A stretch of DNA of 64,000 nt from Candidatus Butyricimonas faecavium (lineage in GTDB: Bacteria > Bacteroidota > Bacteroidia > Bacteroidales > Marinifilaceae), in the NCBI GenBank assembly GCA_944321125.1, contig CALUKD010000002.1:1-64000 (forward strand), written 5' to 3'. The first letter of the stretch is position 1. The number at the start of each line of letters is the position of its first letter. A program made the translations under genes and the position numbers. This document shows, in pieces, positions 1 through 9,186 of the stretch. The notes beneath the pieces are model-generated. The model did no database searches, was not told where the DNA came from, and was given only the letters and a program-made list of their open reading frames with translations.

Positions 1-63
1 GTTAAGCCCGTCAGCGCCGATGGTACTGCCCCCCCGGGTGGGAGAGTAGGTCGATGCCGAATC
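1..63 (+). rRNA. rrf: 5S ribosomal RNA, 3' end (partial)
   Basis: The first ~63 bases match the 3' half of a Bacteroidetes 5S rRNA: the stretch around CGCCGATGGTACTGCC followed by GGGTGGGAGAGTAGGTCG and the GCCGAAT end. The 5' part lies outside the window. It is followed within a few bases by a strong terminator, so this is the end of an rRNA operon entering from the left. The exact 3' end is estimated to within a few bases. Confidence 0.93.
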
Positions 64-67
64 TAGC

Positions 68-100
68 AGGGCGAGTCAACGAGACTCGCCCTTTTTTTTT
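68..100 (+). terminator. rRNA operon intrinsic terminator
   Basis: A perfect 10-bp stem (AGGGCGAGTC at 68-77 with GACTCGCCCT at 83-92) closes a 5-base loop and runs into a tract of nine T. It sits directly after the 5S gene and is a textbook Rho-independent terminator. Confidence 0.95.
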
Positions 101-183
101 ACCCGCTCTCTTTTTAGGTTTTCAATTCGGGAAACATAAAGGGGTACCCGGTAATCATTTTCGTATTTCTATTTCCCGTTATT

Positions 184-1530
184 TTATCGAATTTCTGGTA
201 ACTCGATACCTTTTATTTTGCGATATAAATTTAAAGCATAAGAATCTGTCATTCCTGAAACGTAATCCGTTACTGTTTGAATTTTTGTATATATAGAATC
301 GTCTTGATGAACTTTGTATTGTTCTGGCATGACAGATAGAATATTCCGTGCATAATAAGTTTCCGGTTTCAAAACGGCATCAATATATTCTTTTAATATG
401 GTAGCTAGAATTTTGAAACCTGCAATCTGTATTTGAGTGACAATATTCGTGTGATAAATTCTAGAATAGGCTACCTCGGTACAAGTTTCATAGGCTTGTT
501 TGTTGGTACCTGTTAAGTGATGTATCAGACTACCTTGGAAATTTCCACTCATGATTGCTTCGTAATTTTGGCAGAAGATGTCGGCACAAGCATTGATTAA
601 TTTATTAATAATTCCTGCTCTTAGAAATGCGATACATTCGTTTTTATCCGTGACAATCTTGAAGGTTCTAGAGATAGTTTTTAAATCTTCCTTATCTGCA
701 TCTTTATCATAGAAGTTTAGAAGAATTCGAGTTGTTTCATCATATGATAGAATTTTTAGCTTATGAGAGTCTTCTATATCCATGATTTGATAACAAATAT
801 CGTCAGCGGCTTCTACTAGATAAACGAGTGGATGACGAACATATTGTAGTGGTTTTGTGTTGAGTTGGATAATGCCAAGCTCCTCTGCCATTTCCTTGTA
901 TATTTCTTTTTCACTTTGGAAAAAACCATATTTATGACCTTTAAGGGAGGCTTTGGATTCGAATGGATATTTAACTATTGATGCAAGTGTAGTGAAGGTC
1001 ATCGTATAGCCCCCCGGTCTGCGTCCATTGAAGCTGTGGGTTAATAATCGAAAAGTATTTGCGTTGCCTTCGAAATGGCTGATGTCAGCCCATTCCTCGT
1101 CCGTCAAGAGTTTTTTTAAATATTGTCCTTCTCCTTCCGTGAAAAAATAAGAGATAGCTTCTTCTCCGGAATGTCCAAAAGGCGGGTTACCTAAGTCATG
1201 AGCTAGGCAGGCTGTACTAACAATGGTTCCGATTTCTTCGAGGATTTCCGGATGTTCCAATGTTTCTTTGGTTTTGACAAACTGCGCAATCTTGTTTCCT
1301 AGCGAACGTCCCACGCTAGCCACTTCTAGGCTATGAGTTAAACGGTTATGTACAAAGATATTGCCTGGTAGCGGGAATACCTGTGTTTTATTTTGTAAGC
1401 GTCGAAATGGAGAGGAAAAGATCAAACGATCGTAGTCTCTTTGAAATTGTGATCGGTCATGAGAGCGAAACATTGTGATAGTACTTCCTGGTTGATAACG
1501 TCTCGATGATAATAATTTATTCCAGTCCAT
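184..1530 (-). CDS. dgt: dGTP triphosphohydrolase (dNTPase, HD domain)
   Basis: A 448-residue protein of the deoxyguanosine triphosphate triphosphohydrolase family, which cuts dNTPs to deoxynucleosides and triphosphate and so tunes the cytosolic dNTP pool. The HD-domain metal ligands are visible: H66 in NRLTHSLEVA, H111-D112 in the motif AHDLGNPPFGHSGE, and a later Asp in VEAADDICYQIMD. The N-terminal stretch with FRSHDRSQFQRDYDRLIFSSPFRR is typical of the family. Length fits full-length members of the 440-500 residue class. It ends about 80 bases from the rRNA terminator in the opposite orientation, so the two units converge. A promoter match lies about 75 bases upstream of the start. The gene belongs to the leftward housekeeping block but has its own promoter after a terminator. 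Confidence 0.93.
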   Translation of the reverse strand: MDWNKLLSSRRYQPGSTITMFRSHDRSQFQRDYDRLIFSSPFRRLQNKTQVFPLPGNIFVHNRLTHSLEVASVGRSLGNKIAQFVKTKETLEHPEILEEIGTIVSTACLAHDLGNPPFGHSGEEAISYFFTEGEGQYLKKLLTDEEWADISHFEGNANTFRLLTHSFNGRRPGGYTMTFTTLASIVKYPFESKASLKGHKYGFFQSEKEIYKEMAEELGIIQLNTKPLQYVRHPLVYLVEAADDICYQIMDIEDSHKLKILSYDETTRILLNFYDKDADKEDLKTISRTFKIVTDKNECIAFLRAGIINKLINACADIFCQNYEAIMSGNFQGSLIHHLTGTNKQAYETCTEVAYSRIYHTNIVTQIQIAGFKILATILKEYIDAVLKPETYYARNILSVMPEQYKVHQDDSIYTKIQTVTDYVSGMTDSYALNLYRKIKGIELPEIR

Positions 1531-1606
1531 AGTGGTAGTTCAGATTACAAGTTTTAGATTACAGGTTTGAGTAAAGTATGTTGAATGAAGACCTGTAACG
1601 ACTATA

Positions 1607-1638
1607 CAAATGTAGTAATAAAAAGAAGAGGAAGCAAC
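1607..1638 (-). promoter_or_regulatory. Predicted promoter of dgt (-33/-7 type)
   Basis: Read on the minus strand, GTTG (1635-1638) is followed by 20 bases and TACATTTG (1607-1614), close to the Bacteroidetes consensus TTTG-N19-21-TAnnTTTG. The -33 element has G in place of the first T. It lies in the loop of the terminator of the gene upstream. An 8-bp inverted repeat (TTACAGGT at 1559-1566, ACCTGTAA at 1591-1598) lies in the leader. Confidence 0.55.
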
Positions 1639-1652
1639 AGCTTCCTCTTCTT
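1619..1652 (-). terminator. Terminator of the CoA-transferase gene
   Basis: A perfect 12-bp stem (AAGAAGAGGAAG at 1623-1634 with CTTCCTCTTCTT at 1641-1652) with a 6-base loop starts 6 bases past the stop codon of the minus-strand CoA-transferase gene. On that strand it runs into TTTTTATTA. It therefore separates that gene from dgt. Confidence 0.85.
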
Positions 1653-1657
1653 GACCT

Positions 1658-2965
1658 TTATTTTGAAATGAAGTGGTAGTGACTACCAAATCTTTCGAAT
1701 GCTGCTTTATCAAGCGTTTCACGGTGATCAGGATGAGCAATGTTAATTAAAGTTTTTGCTCTTTCCTGAAGTGTTTTACCATAAAGGTTTGCAATACCGA
1801 ATTCCGTAACAACGTAATGTACATCAAAACGAGTAGTGACAACTCCGGCTCCGTTTAACAGGGTGGGGCAAATTTTGCTCACGCCTTTGTTTGTTACAGC
1901 CGGTAAGGCGATAATCGGTTTTCCACCTTCGCTAGCTGCAGCTCCGCGGATAAAATCTAATTGTCCTCCGCTACCACTGTAAAATTTTATACCTAAAGAG
2001 TCGGCGTTCACTTGACCAGTGATATCAACAGAAAGGGCCGAGTTAATAGCTGTCATTTTTGGTTGTTGGGCGATAATAAATGGATCGTTTGTGTAGCCCA
2101 CATCCATCATGGCAACTCCTGGATTGTCATCAATAAAATCATATACTTTTTTAGATCCCATTAAGAACGTGGATACGATCTTACCTTTGTCGAATTTCTT
2201 ATTCATGTTGTTGACAACACCTTTTTCGTACAAGGGTAATACGCCATCAGCAAACATTTCCGTGTGAATACCCAAATTTTTGTGATTCCCTAATTGAGAA
2301 AGTACTGCATTGGGGATTGCCCCGATTCCCATTTGTAGGGTTGCTCCATCTTCTATCAAGGAAGCTACATTTTTACCGATAGCAATATCCTGTTCTGTTA
2401 ATGTTGCTGGATGAGCTTCGATAAGTGGAGTGTCATCTTCGCAGAAAATGTCAATATCAGATAATTTGATAATCGCATCCCCCCATGCTCTAGGAACATT
2501 GGGGTTGATGACAGCGATAACTGTTTTTGCGTTTTGCACGGCTGCTAATGTAGCATCAACAGAGGTTCCCATAGATACAAAACCATGCTTGTCCGGAGGG
2601 CAAACTTGAATCATTGCAACATCAACCGGATGAATACCGCTTCTAATTAATTTTTGGGTTTCACTTAAATGAATGGGTACATAATCCGCGTACCCTTCTT
2701 GCGTTGGTTTGCGCACGTTACTGCCTACGAAGTAGGATTCAAGGAAGAATATTCCTTCGAATTCCGCTTCTGCGTATGGGGCACTACCCTCCGTGTGCAA
2801 GTGTTGTAATTTTACGTCTTTCAATTCTCCGGCACGTCCTCTATTGCAAAGAGCTTGAATTAGACCTTGAGGGGCGCAAGCTACACTATGAATGTGAATC
2901 CGGTCTCCGGATTTTACAACTTTTACAGCCTCTTCAAATGACACTGTTTTGATTCCTTGATACAT
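1658..2965 (-). CDS. Acetyl-CoA hydrolase/transferase family CoA-transferase
   Basis: A 435-residue member of the family I CoA-transferases that includes acetyl-CoA hydrolase, 4-hydroxybutyrate CoA-transferase and butyryl-CoA:acetate CoA-transferase. These move CoA between acetate and another short acid through a glutamyl-CoA intermediate in the cytosol. The GIGAIPNA loop (residues 213-220) and the candidate catalytic Glu236 in IHTEMFADG are present. A family-typical GGQLDFIRGA motif sits near residue 338. Length is normal. The exact acid partner cannot be fixed from sequence alone; 4-hydroxybutyrate, butyrate, propionate or succinate are all open. It stands alone between a promoter and its own terminator. 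In a butyrate-forming gut Bacteroidales it would fit the end of acetate or butyrate fermentation, which is inference. Confidence 0.85.
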   Translation of the reverse strand: MYQGIKTVSFEEAVKVVKSGDRIHIHSVACAPQGLIQALCNRGRAGELKDVKLQHLHTEGSAPYAEAEFEGIFFLESYFVGSNVRKPTQEGYADYVPIHLSETQKLIRSGIHPVDVAMIQVCPPDKHGFVSMGTSVDATLAAVQNAKTVIAVINPNVPRAWGDAIIKLSDIDIFCEDDTPLIEAHPATLTEQDIAIGKNVASLIEDGATLQMGIGAIPNAVLSQLGNHKNLGIHTEMFADGVLPLYEKGVVNNMNKKFDKGKIVSTFLMGSKKVYDFIDDNPGVAMMDVGYTNDPFIIAQQPKMTAINSALSVDITGQVNADSLGIKFYSGSGGQLDFIRGAAASEGGKPIIALPAVTNKGVSKICPTLLNGAGVVTTRFDVHYVVTEFGIANLYGKTLQERAKTLINIAHPDHRETLDKAAFERFGSHYHFISK

Positions 2966-3028
2966 AGCAAGTTATTTTATTTTGATTTCTTATGATTTTG
3001 TTATTAGCTAACCTCTTAAAAGAGGTCC

Positions 3029-3059
3029 GCAAGTTAACAACACTCTTTTAATTAAGCAA
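3029..3059 (-). promoter_or_regulatory. Possible promoter of the CoA-transferase gene
   Basis: On the minus strand TTG (3057-3059), 20 bases and TAACTTGC (3029-3036) resemble a relaxed Bacteroidetes promoter. The same -7 sequence occurs upstream of the DUF4301 gene. A 7-bp hairpin (ACCTCTT/AAGAGGT, 3011-3026) lies in the leader. Confidence 0.4.
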
Positions 3060-3087
3060 TTTTTTCCGTAATTATTCGCATTCTAAG

Positions 3088-4455
3088 TTACATTAAATAG
3101 CTTAGGATAGCCTTTCCCGTGAAAAGGTAGATGTTTAGGCCAATGATGTCATTGGTTAAGGTGATAAATGGACCGGTAGCGAGAGCCGGATCAACTTTTA
3201 ATTTATTGAGTAATAGAGGAAATGCGGTTCCAAACATGGATGCGAACATGATCACGATAAACAAGGATATGGTTACCGTAATAGGCATAGCAAGTGATGT
3301 TAAGTTGAAACAAAGTGATAGAATAAAAATGATAGAAGAACAGATGCAGGCATTTATGACTGCGCATGAAATTTCTTTTGAAATACTCTGTAATATATTT
3401 TTTGATGTTAGCGTGTTAGAGGCAAGTCCTTTCACTACGATTGCTGAAGATTGGATGCCCACGTTGCCCCCCATGGCGGTGATAACAGGAATAAACATGG
3501 CCGTTGCGGGGAATAGAGCGATGTCCGCTTCATAGAAAGAAATCATATAGGCGGCGAGCATTCCACCGAATAAACCGATGATTAGCCACGGTAGGCGTGC
3601 CTTTGTTTGATCCCAGATCGTGTCGGATGATTCCACGTCTTGCGAGATACCAGACATCATCTGGTAGTCTTTTTCAGCTTCTTCCCGAATTACATCAACC
3701 ACGTCATCGATGGTGATTCGTCCGACAAGCCGTCCGATGGAGTCAACCACGGGGATGGCAACTAAGTCATACTTCTGCATAATACGTCCTACGGATTCTG
3801 CTGGTTCGTCCGTGGTCACGTAAGTTACGTCTGGGTTATATATGCTTTGAATTTTGGTGGATGTTGGGGAAAGGATCATCTTTTTTAATGAAAGTCTTCC
3901 TTTTAGAATGTTGTCATCATCAACGACGTAAACGTAGAATATTTCGTCTAGGTTCTCTGCTTGTCGGCTAAGTTCGCGTAGGCAGGTGAGGACAGTCCAA
4001 TTTTCGTTGACTTTCACTAATTCTTTTCCCATAAGTCCACCGGCAGTATCTTCATCGTAATGCAACAAATCGACGATATCTCCCGCTTGTTCGAGGTCTT
4101 CCATGTGTGAAAGCACTTCTTGCTGTTGTTCGTTAGGCATACTACCTACGAGGTCTGCAGCATCGTCTGTGTCCATATTGTCCACGAAACGTTTGGCTAT
4201 AACTTCCGGGGGAAATGAATCAATAAATCGTTGTCTTTCGTCTTCTTCGATTTCTGCTAGAACGTCTCCGGCTTTCTCTTCATCTAACAACAAAAATAAG
4301 AATTGGGCTTCTTTGGTGTCCAATTCATTCATAATTTCGGCAATATCCGCTGGATGAAGAGGTTCTACTAGTTTAGAAACTTCTTCTTTATTATCAGCTT
4401 TAATCAGTTTCTCAATTTGGGAAACTAATTCTTCAGAGAGTTCAAACTGTTGCAT
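3088..4455 (-). CDS. mgtE: Magnesium transporter MgtE
   Basis: A 455-residue MgtE-family Mg2+ channel of the inner membrane. The order is as expected: an acidic N-terminal MgtE domain (about residues 20-130, with the family motif LHPADIAEIMNEL), two CBS domains (about 140-255, with VGRITIDDVVDVI), and a C-terminal pore region with five hydrophobic helices (about 285-455, with TAMGGNVGIQSSAIVV). In characterised MgtE proteins the N and CBS domains sense cytosolic Mg2+ and close the pore. The gene starts 10 bases after the end of rsmA on the same strand, so the two are probably co-transcribed. No special riboswitch was seen upstream. The stop lies ~120 bases before the CoA-transferase start, with no clear terminator between. 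Confidence 0.94.
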   Translation of the reverse strand: MQQFELSEELVSQIEKLIKADNKEEVSKLVEPLHPADIAEIMNELDTKEAQFLFLLLDEEKAGDVLAEIEEDERQRFIDSFPPEVIAKRFVDNMDTDDAADLVGSMPNEQQQEVLSHMEDLEQAGDIVDLLHYDEDTAGGLMGKELVKVNENWTVLTCLRELSRQAENLDEIFYVYVVDDDNILKGRLSLKKMILSPTSTKIQSIYNPDVTYVTTDEPAESVGRIMQKYDLVAIPVVDSIGRLVGRITIDDVVDVIREEAEKDYQMMSGISQDVESSDTIWDQTKARLPWLIIGLFGGMLAAYMISFYEADIALFPATAMFIPVITAMGGNVGIQSSAIVVKGLASNTLTSKNILQSISKEISCAVINACICSSIIFILSLCFNLTSLAMPITVTISLFIVIMFASMFGTAFPLLLNKLKVDPALATGPFITLTNDIIGLNIYLFTGKAILSYLM

Positions 4456-4465
4456 AGTTTATCAA

Positions 4466-5236
4466 TTACTTGTTTGCCTGCTCAATTTCTTTACATAGTG
4501 TAATGAAATCTTCTACACTTAATTGCTCTGGGCGCAAAGATAACATTTCTGAGGTAAAATCCGGAGAAATAATTGATTTTAAAGAGTTACGTAGGGTTTT
4601 GCGCCGTTGGTTAAAGCCCGATTTTACAATGTTGAAAAAAAGTTTTTCGTCACAATCGAGTTTTTCCCTTTTATTCCGCATGAGTCGGATAACAGCGGAT
4701 TTTACTTTTGGAGGTGGGTCGAAAACTTGTTCTCCCACGGTGAAAAGATACTCAATGTCGTAATATGTTTGTAAAAAGATACTTAAAATACCATACGCTT
4801 TGTTCCCATGAGGGCTACAGATGCGTTCGGCCACCTCTTTCTGTATCATGCAGACAACTTGGGGAATCAGATTCCGATTTTCCAAAATCCGGAAAAAGAT
4901 TTGCGACGAGATGTTATAAGGAAGATTCCCGATAATCGAGAAAGGTTCAGTATAGAAATTTCGAATGTCTGATTTAAGAAAATCTCCGTATATGATTTGC
5001 TCTTTGTGTTCAGGTAGTTCTTTGTGCAGATAGTCAATGGACTCTTGATCGATGTCAATGGCAAGCACGGAGAACTTGGAGTCTTTTAATAAGTGGCGTG
5101 TCAATACACCCATTCCCGGTCCGATTTCCAGAATTCCTTTGGTAACAGGTAATAAACTCGCTGTGATTTTGCAGGCGATGTTTTGATCTCTTAAAAAATG
5201 TTGTCCCAGATGTTTTTTGGCACGAACGATACTCAT
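4466..5236 (-). CDS. rsmA: 16S rRNA (adenine1518-N6/adenine1519-N6) dimethyltransferase
   Basis: A 256-residue KsgA/RsmA protein, which dimethylates two adjacent adenines in the 3' hairpin of 16S rRNA during small-subunit assembly. The N-terminal AKKHLGQHFLRD motif, the SAM-binding EIGPGMGVLT (37-46) and the catalytic motif GNLPYNISSQI are all present, followed by FDPPPKVKSAVIRL and the C-terminal domain with FNQRRKTLRNSL. The length is typical. It is the first gene of a likely rsmA-mgtE operon; a divergent gene starts about 130 bases away on the other strand. Confidence 0.96.
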   Translation of the reverse strand: MSIVRAKKHLGQHFLRDQNIACKITASLLPVTKGILEIGPGMGVLTRHLLKDSKFSVLAIDIDQESIDYLHKELPEHKEQIIYGDFLKSDIRNFYTEPFSIIGNLPYNISSQIFFRILENRNLIPQVVCMIQKEVAERICSPHGNKAYGILSIFLQTYYDIEYLFTVGEQVFDPPPKVKSAVIRLMRNKREKLDCDEKLFFNIVKSGFNQRRKTLRNSLKSIISPDFTSEMLSLRPEQLSVEDFITLCKEIEQANK

Positions 5237-5365
5237 AGTATGAATTCAGGGTGTTATGGGTTAAACTTCCAATTATTTATTTACTTTTGCAAACGACTTA
5301 CAAAATAATGCTTTTATTTTGATTTGTGAAAATTATTAGAGTGTCAATCTTGACGAATTTTGTGG

Positions 5366-6358
5366 ATGAAGCCATTTTATAAACAGATTATAAAGTTTTT
5401 TGCTTTTTTGCTAGTAACAGTTTTTTTGTTCTGGTTAGTGTATCGAGATCAGAATTTCGATGACTTAGTGAAGGTTTTGCGTGATGATGTCGACTACACG
5501 TGGATATGGGTAGCGATTGTTTTCGGTTTACTTAGCCACGTGAGCCGCTCTCTGCGTTGGCAGATGTTAACAAAATCTATGGGGTATCGTATCTCTTTTA
5601 TGAATAGTTTTATGGGAGTGATGATTGGTTATTTTGCTAATATGGCGCTTCCTCGAATGGGGGAGTTTACCCGTTGCGGTGTGGTGAGTAAATATGAGAA
5701 TGTGCCATTCTCGAAATTATTGGGAACAGTAGTTACCGAACGAGTATTTGACATGATTATGTTGTTATTGCTTACTTTGGTTGTTGTTGCCTCGCAATTT
5801 AAACAAATCGGAATATTTTTAGATAATAATGAAGAGATTAAACAAAAATTATACATGATATTACATTCTTCTTGGACTTACGTGGTGTTGGGTGTATTGA
5901 TTGTGGGGGGGATAGGATTTTTCTGGTTTGTACGGAAAGGTACTTTCTTCACCCGGCTACATCGTTTTTTGTTAGGAATGAAAGAGGGGTTGTTGACCGT
6001 GAAGGATGTAGAGCATAAATGGCTATTTATCGGGCATACGGTGTTTATATGGCTGATGTATTTTCTGATGCTATATGTTTGTTTTTTCTGTTTTCAGTTT
6101 ACTGCTCACTTGGGACCGATGGTGGGTTTGACGGTATTTGTCCTTTCTAGTTACGGGATGGTGGCTCCTGTGCAGGGAGGAGTGGGGGCGTGGCATTTTA
6201 TGGTGATTGCCGCTTTGATGATTTATTTACCTCATACGGAAGAGGTTGCTAGTCTGTCTAAGACATTTGCTTTATTGACACACGGTACGATGACGTTGTT
6301 ATATATTGTGGTCGGTGTATTGTGTCTGTTATTTTTGCCAATATATAACCGGAAATGA
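5366..6358 (+). CDS. Lysylphosphatidylglycerol synthase/UPF0104-type membrane flippase
   Basis: A 330-residue inner-membrane protein with about eight hydrophobic helices. It matches the transmembrane half of the LPG_synthase_TM (UPF0104) family: the early motif GLLSHVSRSLRWQMLTKSMG, then MGVMIGYFANMALPRMGEFTRCGVV, and a late PVQGGVGAWHFM segment. The family includes the lipid-flipping part of MprF. No catalytic aminoacyl-transferase domain is present, so a lipid transporter or flippase role is inferred. An in-frame TTG lies 6 bases upstream; the ATG at 5366 is preferred because it starts the usual charged MKPFYKQ end. Its stop overlaps the rsmG start by 4 bases (ATGA), so the two genes are translationally coupled. 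A -7-like TACTTTTG is at 5282-5289, without a good -33 box. Confidence 0.82.
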   Translation: MKPFYKQIIKFFAFLLVTVFLFWLVYRDQNFDDLVKVLRDDVDYTWIWVAIVFGLLSHVSRSLRWQMLTKSMGYRISFMNSFMGVMIGYFANMALPRMGEFTRCGVVSKYENVPFSKLLGTVVTERVFDMIMLLLLTLVVVASQFKQIGIFLDNNEEIKQKLYMILHSSWTYVVLGVLIVGGIGFFWFVRKGTFFTRLHRFLLGMKEGLLTVKDVEHKWLFIGHTVFIWLMYFLMLYVCFFCFQFTAHLGPMVGLTVFVLSSYGMVAPVQGGVGAWHFMVIAALMIYLPHTEEVASLSKTFALLTHGTMTLLYIVVGVLCLLFLPIYNRK

Positions 6359-6996
6359 ATCTCATGTTTATGGATATTGTTGAAAAATATTTTATTGGGT
6401 TAAGTGATAAGCAAGTAGAACAGTTCCGACAATTAAAGGAACTTTATCAGAAATGGAATGAAAAGATTAATGTGATTTCGAGGAAAGATATAGATGCGCT
6501 GAGTGTCCATCATGTTTTACATTCGTTAGCTATAGCGAAGGTGATTTCTTTCAAGGAAGGAACGAAAGTACTGGATGTTGGTACTGGTGGCGGTTTTCCG
6601 GGTATCCCGTTAGCGATTATGTTTCCAGAGGTTAATTTTTTTCTAGTAGATTCGATCGGGAAAAAAATTAAGGTGGTAGAAGGTGTTTCTGAAGCTTTAG
6701 GTTTGAAAAATGTAACGGCAAAACAAGTGAGAGTAGAAACGATGAAAGAAAAGTTTGATTTTATCGTGAGTCGTGCGGTGACAGCGTTTCCTGCTTTTGT
6801 AGCCTTGACAAAAAATCGTATAGGCGGGGATAGTTTTAATGATTTGGCTAATGGTATTCTGTATCTGAAGGGGGGGGATTTTGAGGAAGAGATAAAAGAT
6901 TTCAGAAATAGAGTTTCTATTTATAATATTCTTGATTTTTTCGAAGAAGAGTTTTTTGAAACAAAGAAATTAATTTACATGAAATTTTTGAAATAA
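6355..6996 (+). CDS. rsmG: 16S rRNA (guanine527-N7) methyltransferase
   Basis: A 213-residue RsmG/GidB protein, which methylates N7 of G527 in 16S rRNA with SAM. The SAM-binding loop LDVGTGGGFPGIPLA (residues 73-87), the upstream motif KWNEKINVISRKD and the conserved SRAVTAFP segment identify it. Length is normal. The start overlaps the previous stop by 4 bases; ATG codons at 6364 and 6370 are possible alternatives. In Bacteroidales the coupling of this gene to an upstream membrane protein gene is plausible but has no clear functional meaning. Confidence 0.95.
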   Translation: MNLMFMDIVEKYFIGLSDKQVEQFRQLKELYQKWNEKINVISRKDIDALSVHHVLHSLAIAKVISFKEGTKVLDVGTGGGFPGIPLAIMFPEVNFFLVDSIGKKIKVVEGVSEALGLKNVTAKQVRVETMKEKFDFIVSRAVTAFPAFVALTKNRIGGDSFNDLANGILYLKGGDFEEEIKDFRNRVSIYNILDFFEEEFFETKKLIYMKFLK

Positions 6997-7010
6997 TTTT
7001 CTACTAACGA

Positions 7011-7042
7011 TTTGGGAATAAGAAGAATTCTTCTTAAATTTG
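7011..7042 (+). promoter_or_regulatory. Predicted promoter of rho
   Basis: TTTG (7011-7014), exactly 20 bases, then TAAATTTG (7035-7042): a full match to the Bacteroidetes -33/-7 consensus. It would give a leader of about 75 bases before the rho start. Confidence 0.75.
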
Positions 7043-7122
7043 TCGCAGTTTACATTTCCACCTGGTTCATGCTGGGTGATTTTACTTACGTAATGAGAAT
7101 TATCCAAATATAACGTGACTAT

Positions 7123-9132
7123 ATGTACGATATTTTAGAACTGAATGAAAAGTTACTTTCAGATTTGCGTCAAATTGCAAAGGAACTGAATGTTAAAAGG
7201 ATTGAATCCTTTAAAAAGAAAGAATTAATATATAAAATTTTAGATCAGCAAGCAATGATTGCTACCGAGGAAACGACTCCCGTTGAACCGAAGGAGAAAA
7301 AGCCTCGAGTGAGAGTGATAAGAGGTAGCGCTGAAAAAGTGGGGGATTCGAAGGGGGGATTAGCTAAGTTTAATCGCAATAAAGATAAGAAGGCTGATGT
7401 TAAACAGGAAAAAGCCCTCAATGAGGTAGTTAAAGAAATTCCCGGAAAAAAAGATACTGAATTGCCTGTAGAAGAAGTACAGCCGATCAACGTTGTACAT
7501 AGTGATATTTTGGATAAGGATCTGGTTTTTAGTCGTACAGAAAACGGTATTATTGTGGAGAAAAAGGGGGAGATCGTTTCTGAACCTCAAGGGGCTGAAG
7601 TGAAGAATGAAACTTCGGAAGGACCTAAGCGTGAACAAGCCGGACAAAAACAAGAACGTAAGTTTTTTGATAAACGTGGTCGAAAGTCTTTAAGCTCCAA
7701 GGTCGTTAAAAGTGAAGAGGTAAAAGAGGACGTGAAAGAAGAAAAAGCGATAGAAGAGGCTGCTAAAGAAGAGCAACCGGTAGAGAAAACTAATCGTCCT
7801 AAGTTTGTAAAGCGAAATAAACGAGTTGAAAGAGACGAGGAAACGATCCGTCAGGATGTAGAAGAGGAAGCTTTCGAAGATGTAGAAGATGAAGTTATTG
7901 TCAAAGACGAGATTGAAAATGATAATTATGAAAACGCATCTTCTGAGTTGGAAGAAAAAAGAGAGAATTCTAATAAGATGCGTTTCGACAAACGTGATAA
8001 ATATTACGAGTTCGAGGGAATTATTTTGAATTCGGGTGTGTTGGAAATCATGCCTGACGGATATGGATTCTTGAGATCTTCTGATTATAATTATTTGAAT
8101 TCTCCGGATGATATTTACGTGTCTCAAAGTCAGATCAAGTTATTTGGTTTGTCAACGGGTGACACTGTGGAAGGAACAGTGCGTCCTCCGAAAGAAGGAG
8201 AGAAATATTTTCCGTTGATTAAAGTCTCGAAAATTAACGGGAAGTCTCCGGAAGCGGTGCGTGACCGTATCCCATTTGATCATTTGACCCCGCTTTTCCC
8301 GAATGAGAAGTTCAATCTTACCGGAAGTGGGCGAGCTACTATTTCTACTCGTGTGGTGGATATGTTTGCTCCGATCGGTAAAGGACAGCGTGGTTTGATC
8401 GTGGCTCAGCCGAAAACGGGTAAGACTATGTTGCTGAAAGAAATTGCTAATGCAATTTCAGCCAATCACCCTGAAGTGTATCTGATCATCCTATTGATCG
8501 ATGAGCGTCCGGAGGAGGTAACCGATATGGCTCGTAGTGTGAATGCGGAGGTGATTGCTTCTACTTTCGACGAGCCGGCAGAACGGCACGTGAAGGTGGC
8601 TAATATCGTGTTGGAAAAAGCTAAACGCATGGTAGAGTGTGGACATGACGTGGTGATCTTGTTGGATTCAATCACTCGTCTAGCTCGTGCTTATAATACG
8701 GTATCACCAGCATCCGGGAAGGTACTTTCCGGTGGTGTTGATGCAAATGCCTTGCATAAACCGAAACGGTTCTTTGGTGCAGCCCGTAATATCGAAAATG
8801 GTGGTTCGTTGACGATTCTGGCAACTGCATTGACGGAGACCGGCTCGAAGATGGACGACGTGATTTTCGAGGAATTCAAGGGGACTGGAAATATGGAATT
8901 ACAATTGGATCGTAAGTTGTCCAATCGTCGTATTTATCCGGCTGTGGATATTACGGCTTCAAGTACACGTCGTGATGACCTGTTATTAGAGGATTACACG
9001 TTGAACCGTATTTGGATTCTGCGTAACTATTTGACGGATATGAATTCTGTGGAGGCAATGCAGTTCGTGAAGGATCGGTTGGAAAAGACAAAGTCTAACG
9101 AGGAGTTCTTAATCTCGATGAATGATAAATAA
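7123..9132 (+). CDS. rho: Transcription termination factor Rho with long disordered insert
   Basis: A 669-residue Rho, much longer than the ~420-residue E. coli protein. Order: Rho_N/SAP-like helices (about 1-47), a ~240-residue low-complexity segment rich in Lys, Glu, Arg and Val (about 48-290), the cold-shock-like RNA-binding domain (about 300-365, with [10 protein letters not shown]), and the hexameric ATPase core with Walker A PKTGKT (430-435), [16 protein letters not shown] and the Q-loop motif SGGVDANAL. It terminates untranslated RNA. The insert is a feature of gut Bacteroidetes Rho; in Bacteroides thetaiotaomicron the disordered part is reported to drive condensate formation and gut fitness. 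The gene has its own promoter and terminator. Identity is certain; the role of this particular insert is inference. Confidence 0.97.
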   Translation: MYDILELNEKLLSDLRQIAKELNVKRIESFKKKELIYKILDQQAMIATEETTPVEPKEKKPRVRVIRGSAEKVGDSKGGLAKFNRNKDKKADVKQEKALNEVVKEIPGKKDTELPVEEVQPINVVHSDILDKDLVFSRTENGIIVEKKGEIVSEPQGAEVKNETSEGPKREQAGQKQERKFFDKRGRKSLSSKVVKSEEVKEDVKEEKAIEEAAKEEQPVEKTNRPKFVKRNKRVERDEETIRQDVEEEAFEDVEDEVIVKDEIENDNYENASSELEEKRENSNKMRFDKRDKYYEFEGIILNSGVLEIMPDGYGFLRSSDYNYLNSPDDIYVSQSQIKLFGLSTGDTVEGTVRPPKEGEKYFPLIKVSKINGKSPEAVRDRIPFDHLTPLFPNEKFNLTGSGRATISTRVVDMFAPIGKGQRGLIVAQPKTGKTMLLKEIANAISANHPEVYLIILLIDERPEEVTDMARSVNAEVIASTFDEPAERHVKVANIVLEKAKRMVECGHDVVILLDSITRLARAYNTVSPASGKVLSGGVDANALHKPKRFFGAARNIENGGSLTILATALTETGSKMDDVIFEEFKGTGNMELQLDRKLSNRRIYPAVDITASSTRRDDLLLEDYTLNRIWILRNYLTDMNSVEAMQFVKDRLEKTKSNEEFLISMNDK

Positions 9133-9154
9133 TGTTATAAGGTTTTATATATGG

Positions 9155-9186
9155 AAAAGCGGGTCCATTCGGAACCCGCTTTTTTG
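9155..9186 (+). terminator. Terminator of rho
   Basis: A perfect 10-bp stem (AAAAGCGGGT at 9155-9164 with ACCCGCTTTT at 9174-9183), 9-base loop, T-rich end, 22 bases after the rho stop. The remaining ~160 bases to the next gene hold only AT-rich sequence with a -7-like TATCTTTG at 9324-9331. Confidence 0.92.

Noticed and set aside
54-296. 80-residue frame after the 5S gene
   Set aside because: It overlaps the rRNA 3' end, the terminator and the tail of dgt; composition is not protein-like.
6997-7122. Riboswitch in the rho leader
   Set aside because: The 75-base leader shows only weak pairing (CACC/GGTG) and no known riboswitch core.
7690-8127. 145-residue frame antisense to the rho insert
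   Set aside because: Its Phe/Ile-rich product mirrors the Lys/Glu-rich insert and overlaps a certain gene.
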